DNA from: Adiantum capillus-veneris
Taxonomy: Eukaryota > Streptophyta > Polypodiopsida > Polypodiales > Pteridaceae
Direction: 5' to 3'
NCBI GenBank assembly: GCA_014529385.2
Contig: CM043966.1
Coordinates: 104,171,087-104,235,086 of the forward strand
Length of the DNA stretch: 64,000 nt
Shown: piece by piece, positions 12,783 through 26,631 of the stretch
Layout of the letters: every line of letters begins with the position of its first letter
Position numbering within the stretch: position 1 is the stretch's first letter
The notes under the pieces: generated by a model
The model's input: the letters and a program-made list of their open reading frames with translations, nothing else
The model's database searches: none
What the model was told of the DNA's origin: nothing
Position numbers and translations under genes: made by a program

Positions 12783-14440
12783 CATCTTTGCTCTAGCCGA
12801 GTCCCTTCTTCCATGCAGCACCTTTGCAATTATCTTGGCACCATCTTTACCTTTCATGTCAGCTGCAGTACCACCATGATCTTCATCACCTCCCTACCCT
12901 TGCCCACAAAGTCTTCACTGAGAAGGGTCTCCTCTTTGCACCTCGCCCTAAAAACTAACTTCAAAAGCTCTCAAAAAGAGTATGCGCTAGCATAGCCTCA
13001 TTTGGAAATCTCTGCAAACACTAGATGCACTTTTCTTTATATGTGGTAGCTTGTCCAAGGCTATTTTTCCCGCTATGTTGGCAGCTCATACACCCCATAG
13101 CTCCTTGCACTCTATGCTTTCCCCAGCATGCTACTTGTCTCTCTTTCCTCCATGCAGGTGATGCTCTGTCTCTCACAACCTACAGACATGCTCTAAAGGT
13201 TTTTTTTTATATTTGGTGAAAATGATTAAGACGATTGACCTTCTTGCCTCAGCTAGTGTGCCTCCAACATCCAGAAAGCTTCTATGAATAGGGAGTTCTA
13301 ATGTTTGGAATCAATTTTAAGAACATACAGAATTCCCTTTAGGATGAATTGAAAGAAGATTTTTTTCTAAATAATTGGCATTTTTAACAATTTAACTCTA
13401 TTTATTAAAAAAATTAAAGTGGATTTTCTCCTTCGTCACTTCCCTTCAATCCTATGCTATTTTGAGTTTTCAACCAATTTAAGGCAAAGGTGAGGCACAC
13501 TTTTCCCTAACACTAATAAGGACCCTCATATTTGCCTTTCCTGGCCAACACCATCATGTCAAGGTTGTTGTTGTAGTCGCCAACAATCCAGCCACCCTTT
13601 GGAGGGAGGTACCCTATGGGGTGCTCAGGTAGGTGTGCACTGGGATTTCAATTTGTTCAAAATTTGCAAACAGAGCACCACCTAATAGGGGTGGGACAAG
13701 TCCCAAGGTAGTGCACCGGAGACGCTCCAGCATGAGGACAACCTACAAGTTAAAGGAAGCCAGAGGATCGGATTCAAGGTGCTACCATATACTAGGCTCA
13801 CGATCTTGTAGGAGTCTCCTCTAGAGATGGCAAATTATCCTATGGTCAAGAAGGTAGAGATGTTGATGATGGTGAATTGGTCAATTGAATTACCGCGGAT
13901 GTTGTGGAATGCAACTCATTGAACCTATTGACAATTGGTGGAGGGTCTCTTTGTTTGCTTTTGCAGTTTATCAAACTTTCGTGTGGAATTCACATTAAAT
14001 GTGGTGATCTTCTATTTCTTCAGGGTGGGCGGTTGACAACCAGGTGCATTAGTAGATGGAATGATTGCGGAAAACACCTTACATAAGGGTAGTTTATTTT
14101 TAAATTAATCAAAGCATCATTGAGAGAGAGAGAGAGAGAGAGGTAGAAGATGAAAACTTAAATGTTATAAGAACAAGCCCAAGAGAGCTCAAAAATGTAA
14201 CCAACATTGTAAAACTTTGCATCATCTCATTCAAACATTCCATATTGGGTATATATGAAACAATTGCTTTTCCTATGTCCACTTAGACTCCGCCAAAAAT
14301 TACTTCTTACTACTTCTTGTATAAATTCCTTAAACTAGGAATTTCTTGACAATTTAAAAAAAAAAACAAGGCTCTCTTCCTACAAGCACTTCCCATAATA
14401 TTATGTATTAAGACCCCCACCCCCCAACAATATTAGAGAG

Positions 14441-14471
<31 letters not shown>

Positions 14472-14725
14472 TCACACACACTTGCCCAAGCATCTACCAT
14501 GACTTGACTATCTATGACCACGAGTTGTGCTTTGAAGGAGGGAGCATAGCCTCCACGGAGTTAATATAAGGGTGGATGATTGAAGTTTCCATGAGGAATG
14601 CTTGAGGTTTTTTGGAACAATATAATATGTAATTTGATGCTAAATGTTTCCTAATATAATTTAAGTTCTACATGTGTCTTGTTGGGTTTTGCTCGTTTTT
14701 ATGATTGCTCATAGAGGTTCAAAGT
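12780..14725. other. No gene recognised; scattered simple repeats
   Basis: A faint relic of the mini-palindrome (AAAAAGAGTATGCGCTAGC, about 12973-12992) starts this stretch. A GA run lies at 14122-14142 and a CA run at 14440-14481. Open frames up to 65 codons show no motifs. Confidence 0.45.
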
Positions 14726-17700
14726 TTGAAATTCCCCAAAAGGATCTATTGATTGATGACATCAATTATGTGTCATTTTTTTGTTTCTTGCTGCTTTAAG
14801 CCATAAATTTTGTTCCCAATCATGATCATCTCTCTCAAAATTTCATTAGTCTTCTCTAGATACTCATATTAATCCTTAAAATATCCCTTTTTGCACTAAT
14901 TTTTCTTGGTTTAAGGGTATGCTAATTATCCATCTACAGCTAGAAGTGCGACGCTTTCCTTGTCAACCCTAGAGAACTGCGCACTAACAAATTCTATGAA
15001 CCCAATGTGAAATTGACTAGGGTAGAAGGAAATAACTATGTTGTTGGGCTAGGATAATGAGATGCAGAGATTAATGTAGCAATTTGGTACCCTCATGCAC
15101 CAAGAGCATATACACCATCAACACAGATGATGACTAAAAGTATGAAAAGAGAAATGAAAGCCTAGATTTTTGAAGCTATACATGCGGTAACAGATAAACT
15201 GGGGTGATTTGAAGGCTATGATGTTTCAAAATTCTACATAAGATAAGAGAGTGCAAGAGCAAGCTACAATGGAAAACTTTGTGTTGGTTGTTGTACGTGA
15301 AATGCAAGCACATAATGAGGAGATTTGGACTATGCATGGGGTTACATGGGTAGCTTTCAGGCAAGCTCTCAAGGGTGAATATTTTCTTGAAGATAAGGGA
15401 TGCATTACAAAAGATTTTTGAAGTGGGTGCAACAATGTAATAATGAATTTTCTCCACTTTAATTGCTAAGAAAATTCAAGAAGAGGTTTGACCAATTTTT
15501 TGTGACTGAATGTACTACTTTAAATTCTCTAAATGTGGAACTTTCTGTGTAGGTTGCATATCAAAAATTGCAAACAAGATTTGAGGATATTCTTAAGGAT
15601 CCATCATGAGAGTTAGTGTTGAAATCAGATTGGAAGGAATTGATTGAAGCAATCAAGATGGTTGTGAAATGAAAAAAAGTACTTGATAAGTTGGTTGGGA
15701 TGCGTACAAATGTGGATGAAAAATGTGGATGATAAGTTGGTTGGGATGCGTACAAATGTGGATGAAAAAGCAGAAGAGATTCCTATGTGATCAGATAAAA
15801 AGAACCCAAAGCTTGAGGAGTCATTTATGGATGAACTTGTTAAGGGAATTTCGGAGTTGAACCTTAATTTGAAAGTTGTGAAGCTTGAGGAGAGAGGTTC
15901 AACATCATGATCAAACCAAGGTGGTCCTCAGAAAGAAAGTGGGAAGTATAACTTCAAGTGGTGTGATAGTCTTGATCACATCAAAAATCTATTGAAGCCA
16001 AGCATAAGAATGTGGTTTTTTGGAAGGATGACATGTTACACTTGCCAGAAACAAGCACGCATGTTAAGACCAAATATGGGAAAGGTGGTATGAAGAAAAG
16101 CATGGAGGAGATGCTACAAGAGCATCATACAAGTGCAGCCAAAGCATTGACTTATGGTGTGCAATTTACAAAGTAAATTGAAGGGAAAAGCTACTATTAA
16201 CGTTTCTTACAAAAATGGAACTTTTTGGCCATATGGTATGACAATAGCACAAAAGGGAAAAGGTTTCATATCAACAAGTGTGGCAAGTGGGTAATGACAT
16301 TAGAAAGATCACTAGGTGGGAAGATCTTGTAGATTCTCTCTTAGTATATGCATAATAGCTAGGATGAAAAATTGAGGCTCTTGTAGAGGAAAAGCATCAA
16401 TGAGAAGAGGATCTTGTAAGGAACTTCAAAGAGGACATTGAGGTCAACGGTACCAAAGGAAGGGGTATCTACCTCAAGAGTGCCTCTTGTTCCCCTAGAA
16501 ATTCCAATAGATGAGGTTGAGAAGGAGAAATAGCTAGGTAAATCATGGGATCTATCATATAAGCTAAAGTGTGATATTGGGTAGGCTAATAATGTGAACA
16601 AGATACTCAAGGAGCACATTTTGAATAGTAGGGTGAAGTTCATCCTGGGGAAATCCTAGGTATTGCAAAGTGGCAATTCCATGATAGCACTATTGGCCCC
16701 ATGAAGAGGAAGTTCCAAATCTTATTTGGACATGAGAATGACTTGTCAAGAACACAGGGGGTGTAGATAATTTATGAGCAAATTGAAGCTATTTTGAACA
16801 AAGTTAATGAAGAATAATTTGGAGAAGATGAATGAAAAATCATTATGGACCCTGACGAGGTTCCAACATGGGTAAAGAATGTCATATTTCATGAATACAA
16901 GTACATGGAAGAAATATCTCATAGCCATTTTATAAATAATCATTGGGAAAGGGCTACCATTGAAGCTTTTTTGAAGGTATGTGAATTTGAAGAACTTCTT
17001 GTTGCATTAGTAAATCATGGGTCATAAGTAAATTTATCTTATGTCAAAGAGCTTGCATTCAAGAGGGAAGTGGTATGTTGATGTAGAACATGTGTGACAT
17101 ATTTGCCACCAATGCACAATCAGGGGATTTACATGGTTCATGCACTACTGTCAAAGTTACTACAGGGGATGTAAGTGATAAACAAAATTTTTTTGTACAG
17201 AAAGACTTCACCTATCCAGTTATATTAGGACAGCCTTACATAATTGCGGTGCAAATGGAAACAAAAGTCTTGGATGATGGATCTGTATATGCTAGTATCC
17301 AAAGTCGGGATGCTAACAAAGCAGTTCAATTTCTAATTGTTTGTGTAGATCATACCAAGAACAAAGACACCTTAGGAGATCATCCATTGCCAAAGTTGAT
17401 GAGAGAATTTAAAGAGGGCAAGGTTTTGAGGATTTTTTTAAGTACGATTGTAAAGTGAGGCTATGATGGTGCTTTGAAGGATAAGTTTTGGCTACTAGCA
17501 AATGTTTACAGAGAGGCTTTTTCTTTGTAATTTCTAGGGTTGAATTCAGAGGGTTTGGTATCTTATAGAAAATTCAATGATATGGCCAAATTGGAGAAGA
17601 AATATGTTTGAGATGCCCAAGGTATGCTTCAAGAATGTGAGATACTCGATCCAAATGAAACATTTTCAGGTATTTTTGAGCTATACACATTTGTTAACAC

Positions 17701-18713
17701 AATTATGGGGGAATCGGATGTATCTATGCATTTCAATAATCAAACGCGGTAAATTCTATTGACATGTATGATTTCATTTTGCAGTCCAAAGAAGAATTAT
17801 ATGTAGAAGAGGTACAAGTGAACACTACATACAAAACAATGGCAAAGAAGGTAATATTTGTGGCTATTCCATTGCCAAAAGAGAGTGTTACAATTATGGA
17901 CAAGACTTCTTGATAGCCTACTCTCTAAGATTTGAAAAAATTGAGCATTCATTTACTGAAGAAACTCTACAAGAATTGAAGGTAGGTGATGGAGATTGAA
18001 GGTAGGTGATTGAGATTTTCCTAAATAAAGAATCCTAGATAGAATGTTTTTTGGAAATGTTAAAGAACCATGGAAAATATTTTTATTTTCAGCCAGGTGA
18101 GACTGGGTGTGTGAATCTTACTATGGTAGCTCCTATGGTAATATTCATTGTTCCACATTTACATTGAAATCTATGGCCTATTCCCATTCCAAAAGCTCAT
18201 CTTTCTAAGCTGGTTGATCTTCTTAATGAAAAGACTAAAATGAGCATTTTGGAACCCTCATGTGCCCTTACTCTAGCAAGTGGTTTGTGATCCCCAAGAA
18301 AAATTATACATTAAGATTCATATAGGATATGCAACCAATGAACAAGGTAACCATCAAAACATAGGGACAAGTCTGGCAGTTGATGAGTTTGCAGAAGGTT
18401 TTACAGCAATAGCCAAGAGAAGGCCTTTAAAATACCAAAAATAACATGCTACAAACATGAAACAATAGATTTGTATACCTAGTGACATATACACACACAT
18501 GATTCACAGCGAGACAAACCAGGGAGGGCCTGCAAAATACCAAAAATAACATGTTACAAAACATGAAACAATAGGTTTGCATACCTGGTGGCGCATATAC
18601 ACACACATGATTCATAGCTAGACTGATTTGAGAGAGGTAAAGAGTGAGAGAAAGCAAGAAGCATGTGCAAGTGCACCTCCTAGAACAGAGTGAGCATACA
18701 TCAGCACAATGAG
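14725..18713 (+). mobile_element. Gypsy-A copy 1 (decayed Ty3/gypsy gag-PR-RT)
   Basis: Plus-strand relic of a Ty3/gypsy retrotransposon. In order: leader (14725-15320), gag-like region (15330-15900; a FxxALKGEYFLEDKGC-type segment), a degenerate zinc-knuckle area (about 15950, FKWCDSLDHIKN), pre-protease region (16560-16950), aspartic-protease region (17090-17458; TYPVILGQPY and VLDDGSVYASIQ), and the start of reverse transcriptase (about 18240-18420; RT linker with PSCALTL and DMQPMNKV). Many stops and frameshifts occur. RT breaks off near 18425 into an unrelated tail of two tandem copies of about 109 bp (18425-18640). The same order and the same break occur in copy 2 at 57.7-61.6 kb. No LTRs were identified. 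Confidence 0.75.
17090..17458 (+). pseudogene. Gypsy-A copy 1 protease-region frame
   Basis: The longest surviving open frame of copy 1 (122 codons). It carries TYPVILGQPYIIAVQMETK, then VLDDGSVYASIQ and FLIVCVDHTKN, aligning by eye with 60159-60368 (copy 2) and, on minus, 24503-24790 (copy 3). The position between gag and RT and the shape of the fold (beta-rich with ILGQPY) fit the C-terminal half of a retropepsin. The catalytic DTG/DSG triad is not in this frame. Confidence 0.6.
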
Positions 18714-18722
18714 AGAGCACAG

Positions 18723-19113
18723 GACAACCTTGCAGATTTTTTCATAAAGGCATTGTCTCGTGAGAAGCTTGAAGCTTTCCGCAAAGATTTGGGCTTACTC
18801 CCCTTTGTGGACTGATCCTGTCCTCAAGGCATGGCACTTCCCTTTACTCATGTGCCAGCTCTCGTTCACCACATCACTCCAGGGGGGATTTGTTACCATA
18901 TACATGTGGTAGTGATGTGTGTGAATACACTAGGACCGCCGGGGCATTTTTTCCCCCTTTAGGAGGTTTTTTCTCCCGTGCATTGTATATACGCCCATCA
19001 CTCTAGGGCTATCTCTCCATTGCACACTATGTAATACACTCTCTATTGTGTGCCTTGAGCTTCCTTCGTCTTCTCCAAGCTGTGTGTGTTTCTCTGCAAC
19101 CCCAATTCCAACA
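18723..19113 (+). mobile_element. Copia 3' end: RNase H tail, PPT and 3' LTR
   Basis: The frame from 18723 reads DNLADFFIKALSREKLEAF then LGLLPFVD and stop, the typical C-terminal end of a Ty1/copia RNase H. It is followed by a polypurine tract AGGGGGGA (18881-18888) and an LTR starting TGTTACC (18891) and ending CCAACA (19113), 223 bp with TGTT/AACA ends. The rest of the element is missing; its 5' side is fused to the gypsy-A copy 1 tail. Its LTR differs from the copia LTR at 28.5 kb, so it is a separate family. Confidence 0.8.
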
Positions 19114-19640
19114 GCCAGGTGATTTTTGGGCCCTACACAGAAACATCTTGAACCAAATCATATGGTTTAAAACATTCACCAAAAAGAGAAATCTATAGTG
19201 TCAATTTTACTTTGTGACTTGGACTGCTTTTTGCTAGATTTCCCTTTAGTTTTCATCTTTTCTTCCATTTGAGAAGATTACCCATGCCTAGTACGCTTTA
19301 CCCCCATGGCATCTACTCCTTTAACATTGGTATTACCTTTTGTCACTCCCATGATATCCTCCTCCATTTTCTCCTTTCCCTTACCTTCAAGACTAATGGC
19401 ACTTACTGCCTGGTTGCTGACTAGTGGTGGGGGTCATGGTGGGATGAGAGTTTGTGGTGGTGGGGATAATGGTGGGATGAGCGTTTGTGGTGGTGGTGGT
19501 GGATGTGGTTGAATGGGTGGTTGTAGGATTTTCACAGGTGGTGCTTTTTGTGGTGCCCTCGGTGGTGGTGGTCTTGCTCTTGGTGGTGACATATGGTTTT
19601 TTCTTGCTCCTCTATTGAAATTCTACCTCCTTGGGTGTTG
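19114..19640. other. Spacer, includes GGT-rich stretch
   Basis: Plus-strand GGTGGT-rich low complexity at 19425-19600 corresponds, on minus, to a Thr/Pro-rich linker that could be the tail of the adjacent gag. No independent gene is seen. Confidence 0.4.
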
Positions 19641-20393
19641 TAACAAAATACCTACCATGGCCGTCTTCTCCACAAATGTAGTAGTAGTATTCTTGGTTCT
19701 ACCTTTGTTGTGATCTCACTTGATCTTGATTGCGGTTGTGTGCATCCCTTGTTGCACCAAATAAACATATAGATTCTCTAGTTGAGTAGTGATGCGGATT
19801 AACAAGTGTTGCTGCTCTTCTGATACCTCTTGTGGTTGGGTTCTCTGAGCGACTGTTGTAATTACTAGGGTTAGTCGGACTGATCTTGATTCCTCTAATT
19901 CATTGACTCTTGATTGCATGTGCGGATTCTTGTCTTTAAGGTGGGATACTTCCATTGTCAACTCATATGTTGTAGGGAATATCCCCTTCACCTTCTCCTT
20001 AAGCAACGACCACAAGCCAGCAATGAAACGGTCCTTCTTCAAGAAATTAGGCGCTCCTTCACCTTCCTCCAGGGAGGCAACCCATCGCTCCCACAAATAC
20101 AAAAACTTGGATTTATAAGTGGCATACTCTAGCAGACCTCCTTGCTTTAACTCTATCAGCAGCTGCCATAACTTTTTTGAGGTTGTTCCTCCACCAAACC
20201 TCTTCACAAATGTAGCACATAGTAAGTCCCATGCATCCTTGGTAGCTTGGGAAAAAGCATTGTACCAAGACTTGGCCTCTACTTTCATCAGTAGAGGAAA
20301 GATTTGTAGCCGTGAGGCATTGTCATCCTTGCTGGAAACCACTATTGGGGGTCCCATCGTTGCAATAGCTTCAATGACCAACAAAATTATCAA
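19640..20393 (-). pseudogene. Ty3/gypsy gag (Retrotrans_gag) with degenerate zinc knuckle
   Basis: Minus-strand frame 20393-19716 (225 codons) contains the Retrotrans_gag core: RLQIFPLLMKVEAKSWYNA, then a TWDLLCATFVKRFGG-like segment, KLWQLLIELKQ, and a RFIAGL-type end. Gag packages element RNA in cytoplasmic particles. Beyond the stop, about 19665-19640 reads ICGEDGHGRYF, a zinc-knuckle relic in which the first and last cysteines are lost. A Thr/Pro-rich linker follows. No protease or polymerase is attached. The family differs from gypsy-A. The start is uncertain because upstream codons stay open only briefly. Confidence 0.75.
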
Positions 20394-21264
20394 TCTGAAG
20401 GGATGAGCTACCCGGCTAGGTCAAGGGAAAACTCACACAATTAGTGAGCTATCTATGGCAACACAAATGGTTAACTCTATGAGATGAGCTTCTCGGCCTA
20501 TGGAGGAGCTAAGCCACAATGAAGGGCAATCTCCACATCCACTTCTCTTCACCTCCAATCAACCCAACACACATTACAATTGCAAGACGCACACAACACT
20601 AATTCTATCATGCAACACACTAATCGCAAGCACACACACATAGATCTATCGAGCACCACACTCCAGTCAAACCTACATGCACACACAAGCAAAAGAGGGA
20701 AATCACACAAGATTAGAGAGGGATAAACCACTAATTAGTTAAGATCTAGCTAATCTAAAAATTATAGGAAATCATAAGAAGCATGAGAGAGGCATAGTAA
20801 AAGAGAATGGATCATTGATTAGTGTTAATCAAATCTCATGAGCAAGGAGAAGCTCAAGGACTCAATAGCCACACACCTCAAGAGCTCTCACCAAAGAGTG
20901 CTCTCAACAAATGAGCTTCAGAAACCTAATTTCATTTACACACTACCTTATATACCTAGGGTAAAAATATGCAATGTCCGGGCGCCCAAGGCCTTTAGGG
21001 CTCCACCACTTCTTGAATCTGCAACCTAGGCACAATAACTGACCTATTCTTTACAACTTGGAACTCCCATTGAGCCTGTAACACATTAAAATATTACAAT
21101 GGATTGAAATAAATTGGGAAATTACAATACGTGACCATTTTGGGAAAATGTGAAAAATGTGTAACTCTAATCTTTACTGCTTCTTCATTTGATCTTTGAT
21201 GTGCATTTGTACATCTTCAGTCTTTAGCAACTTCTATTAAGTGACGTTGACTCAGCTAACATTC
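20394..21264 (-). mobile_element. Putative gypsy LTR and leader
   Basis: On minus, a polypurine tract GGAAGGGGGGAA (about 21276-21265) is followed at once by TGTTAGCTGAGTC, the usual start of a plant gypsy LTR. The preceding GCTCGAGGACGGGC is typical of the 3' end of gypsy internal regions. The LTR would run toward the gag at 20393. I could not fix its other border or a primer site. Confidence 0.45.
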
Positions 21265-21276
21265 CCCCCTTCCGAT

Positions 21277-22680
21277 TTTAGAGCCCGTCCTCGAGCACTG
21301 TTGAAAAGTGTTTGTGGAGGTTGTGGAAGGTTTGACTTGTTACAATACAATCTTTGTGTTCCTTGTTACCTAGGTGATGCAATAAAGATGGAAAGCTTCA
21401 TGCATCACGAGCATAACATAAAATTTGTGGAAAGCATTAACTATCCCAAGCCTCGGTCCCAAGACCTCAAACACCTTCAAAGGTGGATAGAGCTAACAGG
21501 GAATGAGGATAGGGAAGAGGAAGAAAAAACATTTCATAGGAGAAAGAACTAGTTCCTCAATTATCATCGCTCATATTGCTAGCATACAGAATAGCATAGT
21601 AATGAAGATGGAGAATATGGAAAGCTTAAGCATTGAAGCATGGCTGTCGGTTGGATTTGCACTCCATAGCCTAGAGTGTTGGTGTGGGCTCTCAACCTCT
21701 CTACTTGCTTGGAGAAGGAGAGGGAGTTCTTGCACTTTGCACTTCACACAATGAGAGTGTGTGTGAGTGTGTGTGGGAGAGTATACACCCTAAGCAGGGC
21801 CCTTACTTGCTTTGATCGCCCCCCCTTGTAGCTCATGCTTGAAGCTCATTGGACCCCTCTAGGCCTAGCCAATCACAAGCAAGAGTCATACCAAGCAACA
21901 AGGGTAGCCTTGGGACAAGTGTCCCCCTTTTCTCTTCGAGAGAGATGGCTTGATAAATGCTAGAACAATTAAGTAATTGTGCTAAATTATCATTGGATCC
22001 CTTGGAAGGTCAACCAATAGGCTTTAGGCACACCATCAAGGTAACCTAGCTAGGGGATTGACATGAGTCCTACTTCCCTCTTGGGCAAGGGGTGCCCTTT
22101 GGGGGAGAGAGTACCTTCCCTTCTTACATGGCTCTCCCCCTCCTTGTAGGGACTCCCTTTGACTTTTGTGCCACCTCAATCCCCTCAACCTTGGGCCTAG
22201 TTCTCACCACAACCTTGGCCCTTAAGCCCCTCAAGCTTGGGCTGGGTTTTTATCTCAACTTTACAACCCTAGTGTCTCAAGCATGAGAAGCACCTCAAGC
22301 ATCTCAATCATCAAGCATCTCGATCATGAAGCATCTCAATCATCAAGCATATCAAGCACCTATATCATCAAGCATGACAAGCACCTTAAGCTTGGGTCGG
22401 CGGGTTCCCACCACAAGAACATCACTAGCTTACCTAAGGTCAAAGGACCTCTACACTAACTATTGGATGTCTTCAATGAAGCTAACCCTAAGGTCTTATG
22501 CTCCATTGGCTAGCCTTGCTTTTGATAGACCATCTCTCATTTCCACCCCTTTACCATTGGCCCCATGTTGAGATAGATCTATAAGTACATGTATATATCT
22601 TAACCCTTGTTCCTGATTATTCTCCCATATTAAATGATCACTTTAATATGAGAAAATCATTTGGGTTGGTTAGATATTAG
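21277..22680. other. No gene recognised; small minisatellite
   Basis: It could be the decayed 3' internal region of the element ending at the PPT at 21.27 kb. At 22262-22386 there is an irregular array of CAAGCATCTCAATCAT-like units. Frames of 60-100 codons lack motifs. Confidence 0.4.
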
Positions 22681-23700
22681 ATTTATGACATAAATTCTTT
22701 CTTTCTCCAATCATTCTATTTTTGCAAGGTACTTAAGTAGTGATCTATCAAGAGCCGTTGACCCTCATATAGTTTCTTTGAAAAGGATTCAACTGAAGAT
22801 ACAAAGAATGCATGATTACTCTTTGCATGAGAAATGGTGTAAAATTTGTGCCGACATCACCTCCCTCAACAATCATGTCCTATTCATCTTCATACCTTGC
22901 CCTAGATAGCATATCTTCATACCTTGCCCTAGATAGCATATCTTCCATTGATTTCCCTTTCCTATAATATACTTAAACTCGAAATTCAAAGACTTTATGT
23001 AGGCTATCCATCAAAGAATTGCAATGTCAGGAGTTGAACCATTTTGTAATCATTTTGAGACGAGGCAAACAATTAGTTTTGACAACCATTGATGTCCATA
23101 TCAAGTACTCCTTGTCACATCCCAATGCTTTGACCACTCTCCAAAATTTCCTTTTTACTTGTGCATAATTTGAACTCAAAACCTTGGCTCCAAACCTGAC
23201 CACATACCTTTTTGCTTTGTCATCATCTTGGCATATTTCCCATTCTATCCCTATAGGACTCATACCCACTATCACAATGATAGGTCTTTCACAGCATATT
23301 CTACCTTTCTCATGGTTGGTGATGAAAGAAGTAGCTTCTTTAGCTTCCTCATGGCTTTTGTGTGCTCTTATTCCCATTGAAACTTATGATTATTTCTCAA
23401 CAACCTATAAAGAGGATCTGCTACATGTGCATAATGTGGTATCCAAATAAGATAGAAGACGCAGGCACCAAGAAATATTCAAACTTCGGTTACATTTTTA
23501 CATGTTTTTGATTGCACCCATATTTTTTGGACAAGGCCTTCTACCACAAGGACCACACATATACCCCACAATCAACACTTCATTAACTCTAAATACAAAC
23601 TTTTATCTTGATAGGATAAGATTAAATTCTTCCAACCTTGACAAAATCTTCTCAGAGTCTTTGATATGGTTTGCAACAAACTTACGGCACCCCTTCAAAT

Positions 23701-24255
23701 CTATAGCTTCATCTTTGTCTTTGTCTTCACATATTTTGATAGGCACATCATCAAGAAAAGGCAATGTGATTTCATGTCTGAAGTCATAGGCACATCTTTG
23801 TCTCTTTCTTCACATCCTTTGATAGGCACATCATCAAGAAATGGCAATGTCATTTCATGTATGAAGTCATGTAGAACCTTGTTCATCCCATTCATCATAT
23901 GTGCACCTGGATTTGTTGCTCCTTGAGGTAAGGTAGACATCCTTACCATTCTCAAAGGTTTTTTTTTTGTTGTCAAATATCTACTCTCAAAATCTAGCTG
24001 AAATTCATTGTACCCAGAATAGAGATCTCCCATTGAGTAAATTGACCTTCTTGCAAACACCTCTGTAAATCCATCCACTATTGGTCCTGTACCCACATTT
24101 TTTATAGTAACCTTCTTTACCAATTTCATGTCTTTGATGAGACACAAAGCTCCATCAAAATCCTCAATCACATCATACATTTCCATAGAGCATACTTCCA
24201 CAACGTGGATTCCAGCTTCAATGCTAGAATCCATTAAAGCCTCAAGCTCAAGCAT
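23701..24255 (-). pseudogene. Gypsy-A copy 3 reverse transcriptase fragment
   Basis: 184-codon frame with FTEVFARRSIYSMGDLYSGY, TLPQGATNPGAHMMNGMNK and PFLDDVPIKGC. The FLDD pair is the gypsy counterpart of the catalytic YxDD motif of RT. The end of the domain is then repeated in another frame by a short tandem duplication. Function in a live element would be copying RNA to DNA in the particle; here it is broken on both sides. Confidence 0.75.
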
Positions 24256-26631
24256 AGTATCTACATGAGTAACTTGTTCAAGGAAACCTGAAATGCATTT
24301 AGGTTATCCTCTATGAAACCATTTTCCTTCATGTATTTCTATACATTATATACATATTGTCATGCACTTCTTTTTATATCCTCAAGATTTATGAAAAATA
24401 TTGACCCATGCTTTACTAATCCCTGAAAACCTATAAAAAAAGCTTCTTCTTTCTTTGGGTCAGGCGAGAACCTTTTTCTTCTACACAGCTTGCTTCCCAT
24501 CTCTACTCTTTATCGTGGAATAAAGTAGAACCATCATCCAAGACCTTTTTTTCCATGCAAATGGCTCTAATGTATGGGTTTCCAAGGATAAGAGGATAGG
24601 TATACATCTCTTGCACACACAAAAATTTCTTATCTTTGACATTACCAATGCTCCCTTTTACATTTGAACAAGCCCCATATAGATCTCTTGATGAGCTATT
24701 TGCAGCTCTAACCATCATCCACGGTCTACATCTATCGACCACTTGGCCTTCATGAAAGACTCTTGGACATAAGATTGATTTTGGAGCCATGATTTATCAA
24801 TGCAACATGTGTCTCCTCTCAAGATCATCCACCTTGACTAAATTTTCCATTGTAGCTCTTTCCCAATGACTTTTAGAGTAGTGGATTTTATGGGAGGCTT
24901 CATCTTCATCTTCATCATCATCATCCACAAATCTAGCATGCATATCTATTCCAGAAGATTGGTGGAGTCCTAACACACTACCATCACATTCACTCTTTTG
25001 TACATGTATCCCTTGTATCTTTAGTGGTTCTCCTTCAGCCTGAAATTGTGAAGGAATAGACTCGGTGAAGGTTTTCCACCTTCTTTTTATGATATCTATA
25101 ATTGTTTCATGGAACTCACGTTTAGCTATGCAAAGCACTTCACCCAAGGTAAAATCAACTTTGCTATCCAAAATCCTTTCCTCCAATACCTGCTTTAAGT
25201 TTGTGGCAGCTTCAATGTCGGATTATAGTCTATACATAAGGCCTTGTTCTTTTTCTTTTCCTTTCTCTTTCTTCTTTCTTGTAGATTCTTCCTCCATAGG
25301 AACCTCAAGAGGAGGAGGAACCTACAGTGAATCCTCGTAAGAAGGTCTAGGATCCTTTCTTCCTCTAGGTCGTGTAGCCCTTTTTGAAGTAGAGGGACCT
25401 GTATCTCCATTATCACATCTACGCCTTTCTTCCTCTAGGTCATGTAGCCCTTTTTGAAGTAGAGGGACCTGTATCTCCATTATCACATCTACGCTTTTCT
25501 TCCACAATTGCTTCTTGTTATGGAATTTTGCAAGATATTCAGGACCAATAAAGAGTCCACAATATCATCCCAACATGTGGTATGGTGTATGCAATCCCTA
25601 GCTTCGTGTAATACCTGTTTAGTCACCTTCCCTTTTTCAGCTGACGCCATTGCATATAACCACAAGCTATCGACCTCCTCAAAAACATCATAAGGAGGCT
25701 TTGACCATTTCTTTGGAATCAACTCTATCTTTCCCCATAGGTATCATCTCCACTATAGAGATGGCATAACTAGTCCTCCATATCTTTCACTAACTTTTGC
25801 ATACCCCCTTTTACAAAGTTAGTTCCTCCTGGCATACCTATCTCCCGCAGATGGACCTTCCCTTCCTTAAAAACCACAAGATCTCTTTTCAAAGCATCAT
25901 TGAAGCTATTACAATCCCTTTTTCCATGATCTGTGCTATAACACTATATGCATATGCTCACAAATCCTCCTTTTCTTTGGGATTTCTATCCAACAGGATT
26001 TCCTTTCTCTTCAAGCCTCATCAGCTTTAACTTCATTTCTTGCATACTCTTAACAAACTCATTAAGCATATAATTAAACTTTTGGACTCAAAACAATAGG
26101 ATCTAGTTGAATCTCAGACACACTAGAGGTAGAAGTAGCACCATTCACCACCGTCTTATCTTTACATTGTTGCCTCTTAGCAAGTAATGGGACAACATCC
26201 TCAACCTCTTTCCACTCAACCTTTAGACCATGTTTTGTATTCTTTTCTTCAAGAAGTAGCTCTAATTTTTCTTGGAGCTCAAGACCTACAACATGAAGGA
26301 ACAATTCAGTCTTTTCATTATCCAAAAGTAGCTTCTCTATTCCTGATGATAGTTGAGCATAGAACCGCTTAAACTCTCTCAACATCTTAGTGATGTGGAA
26401 AGTCCTTCTTCTGGATTTTCAAAACATTCCGGAAAAATTCTTTTTGTAACCCTTTCAAAGTCCTCCATAAAGTATTCCTCCTCTAGGGATAATTTAATTT
26501 TCCCCCAAACTCCTCCATGCTCCTCCTAGATTGCCCTTACATGATCTATAATCTCAAGGACCACAACAAGATCAAAACTACAAATCATGTCCATCTCTGG
26601 AACCTATTGTAAGGCTTCATCTCCTTCACAT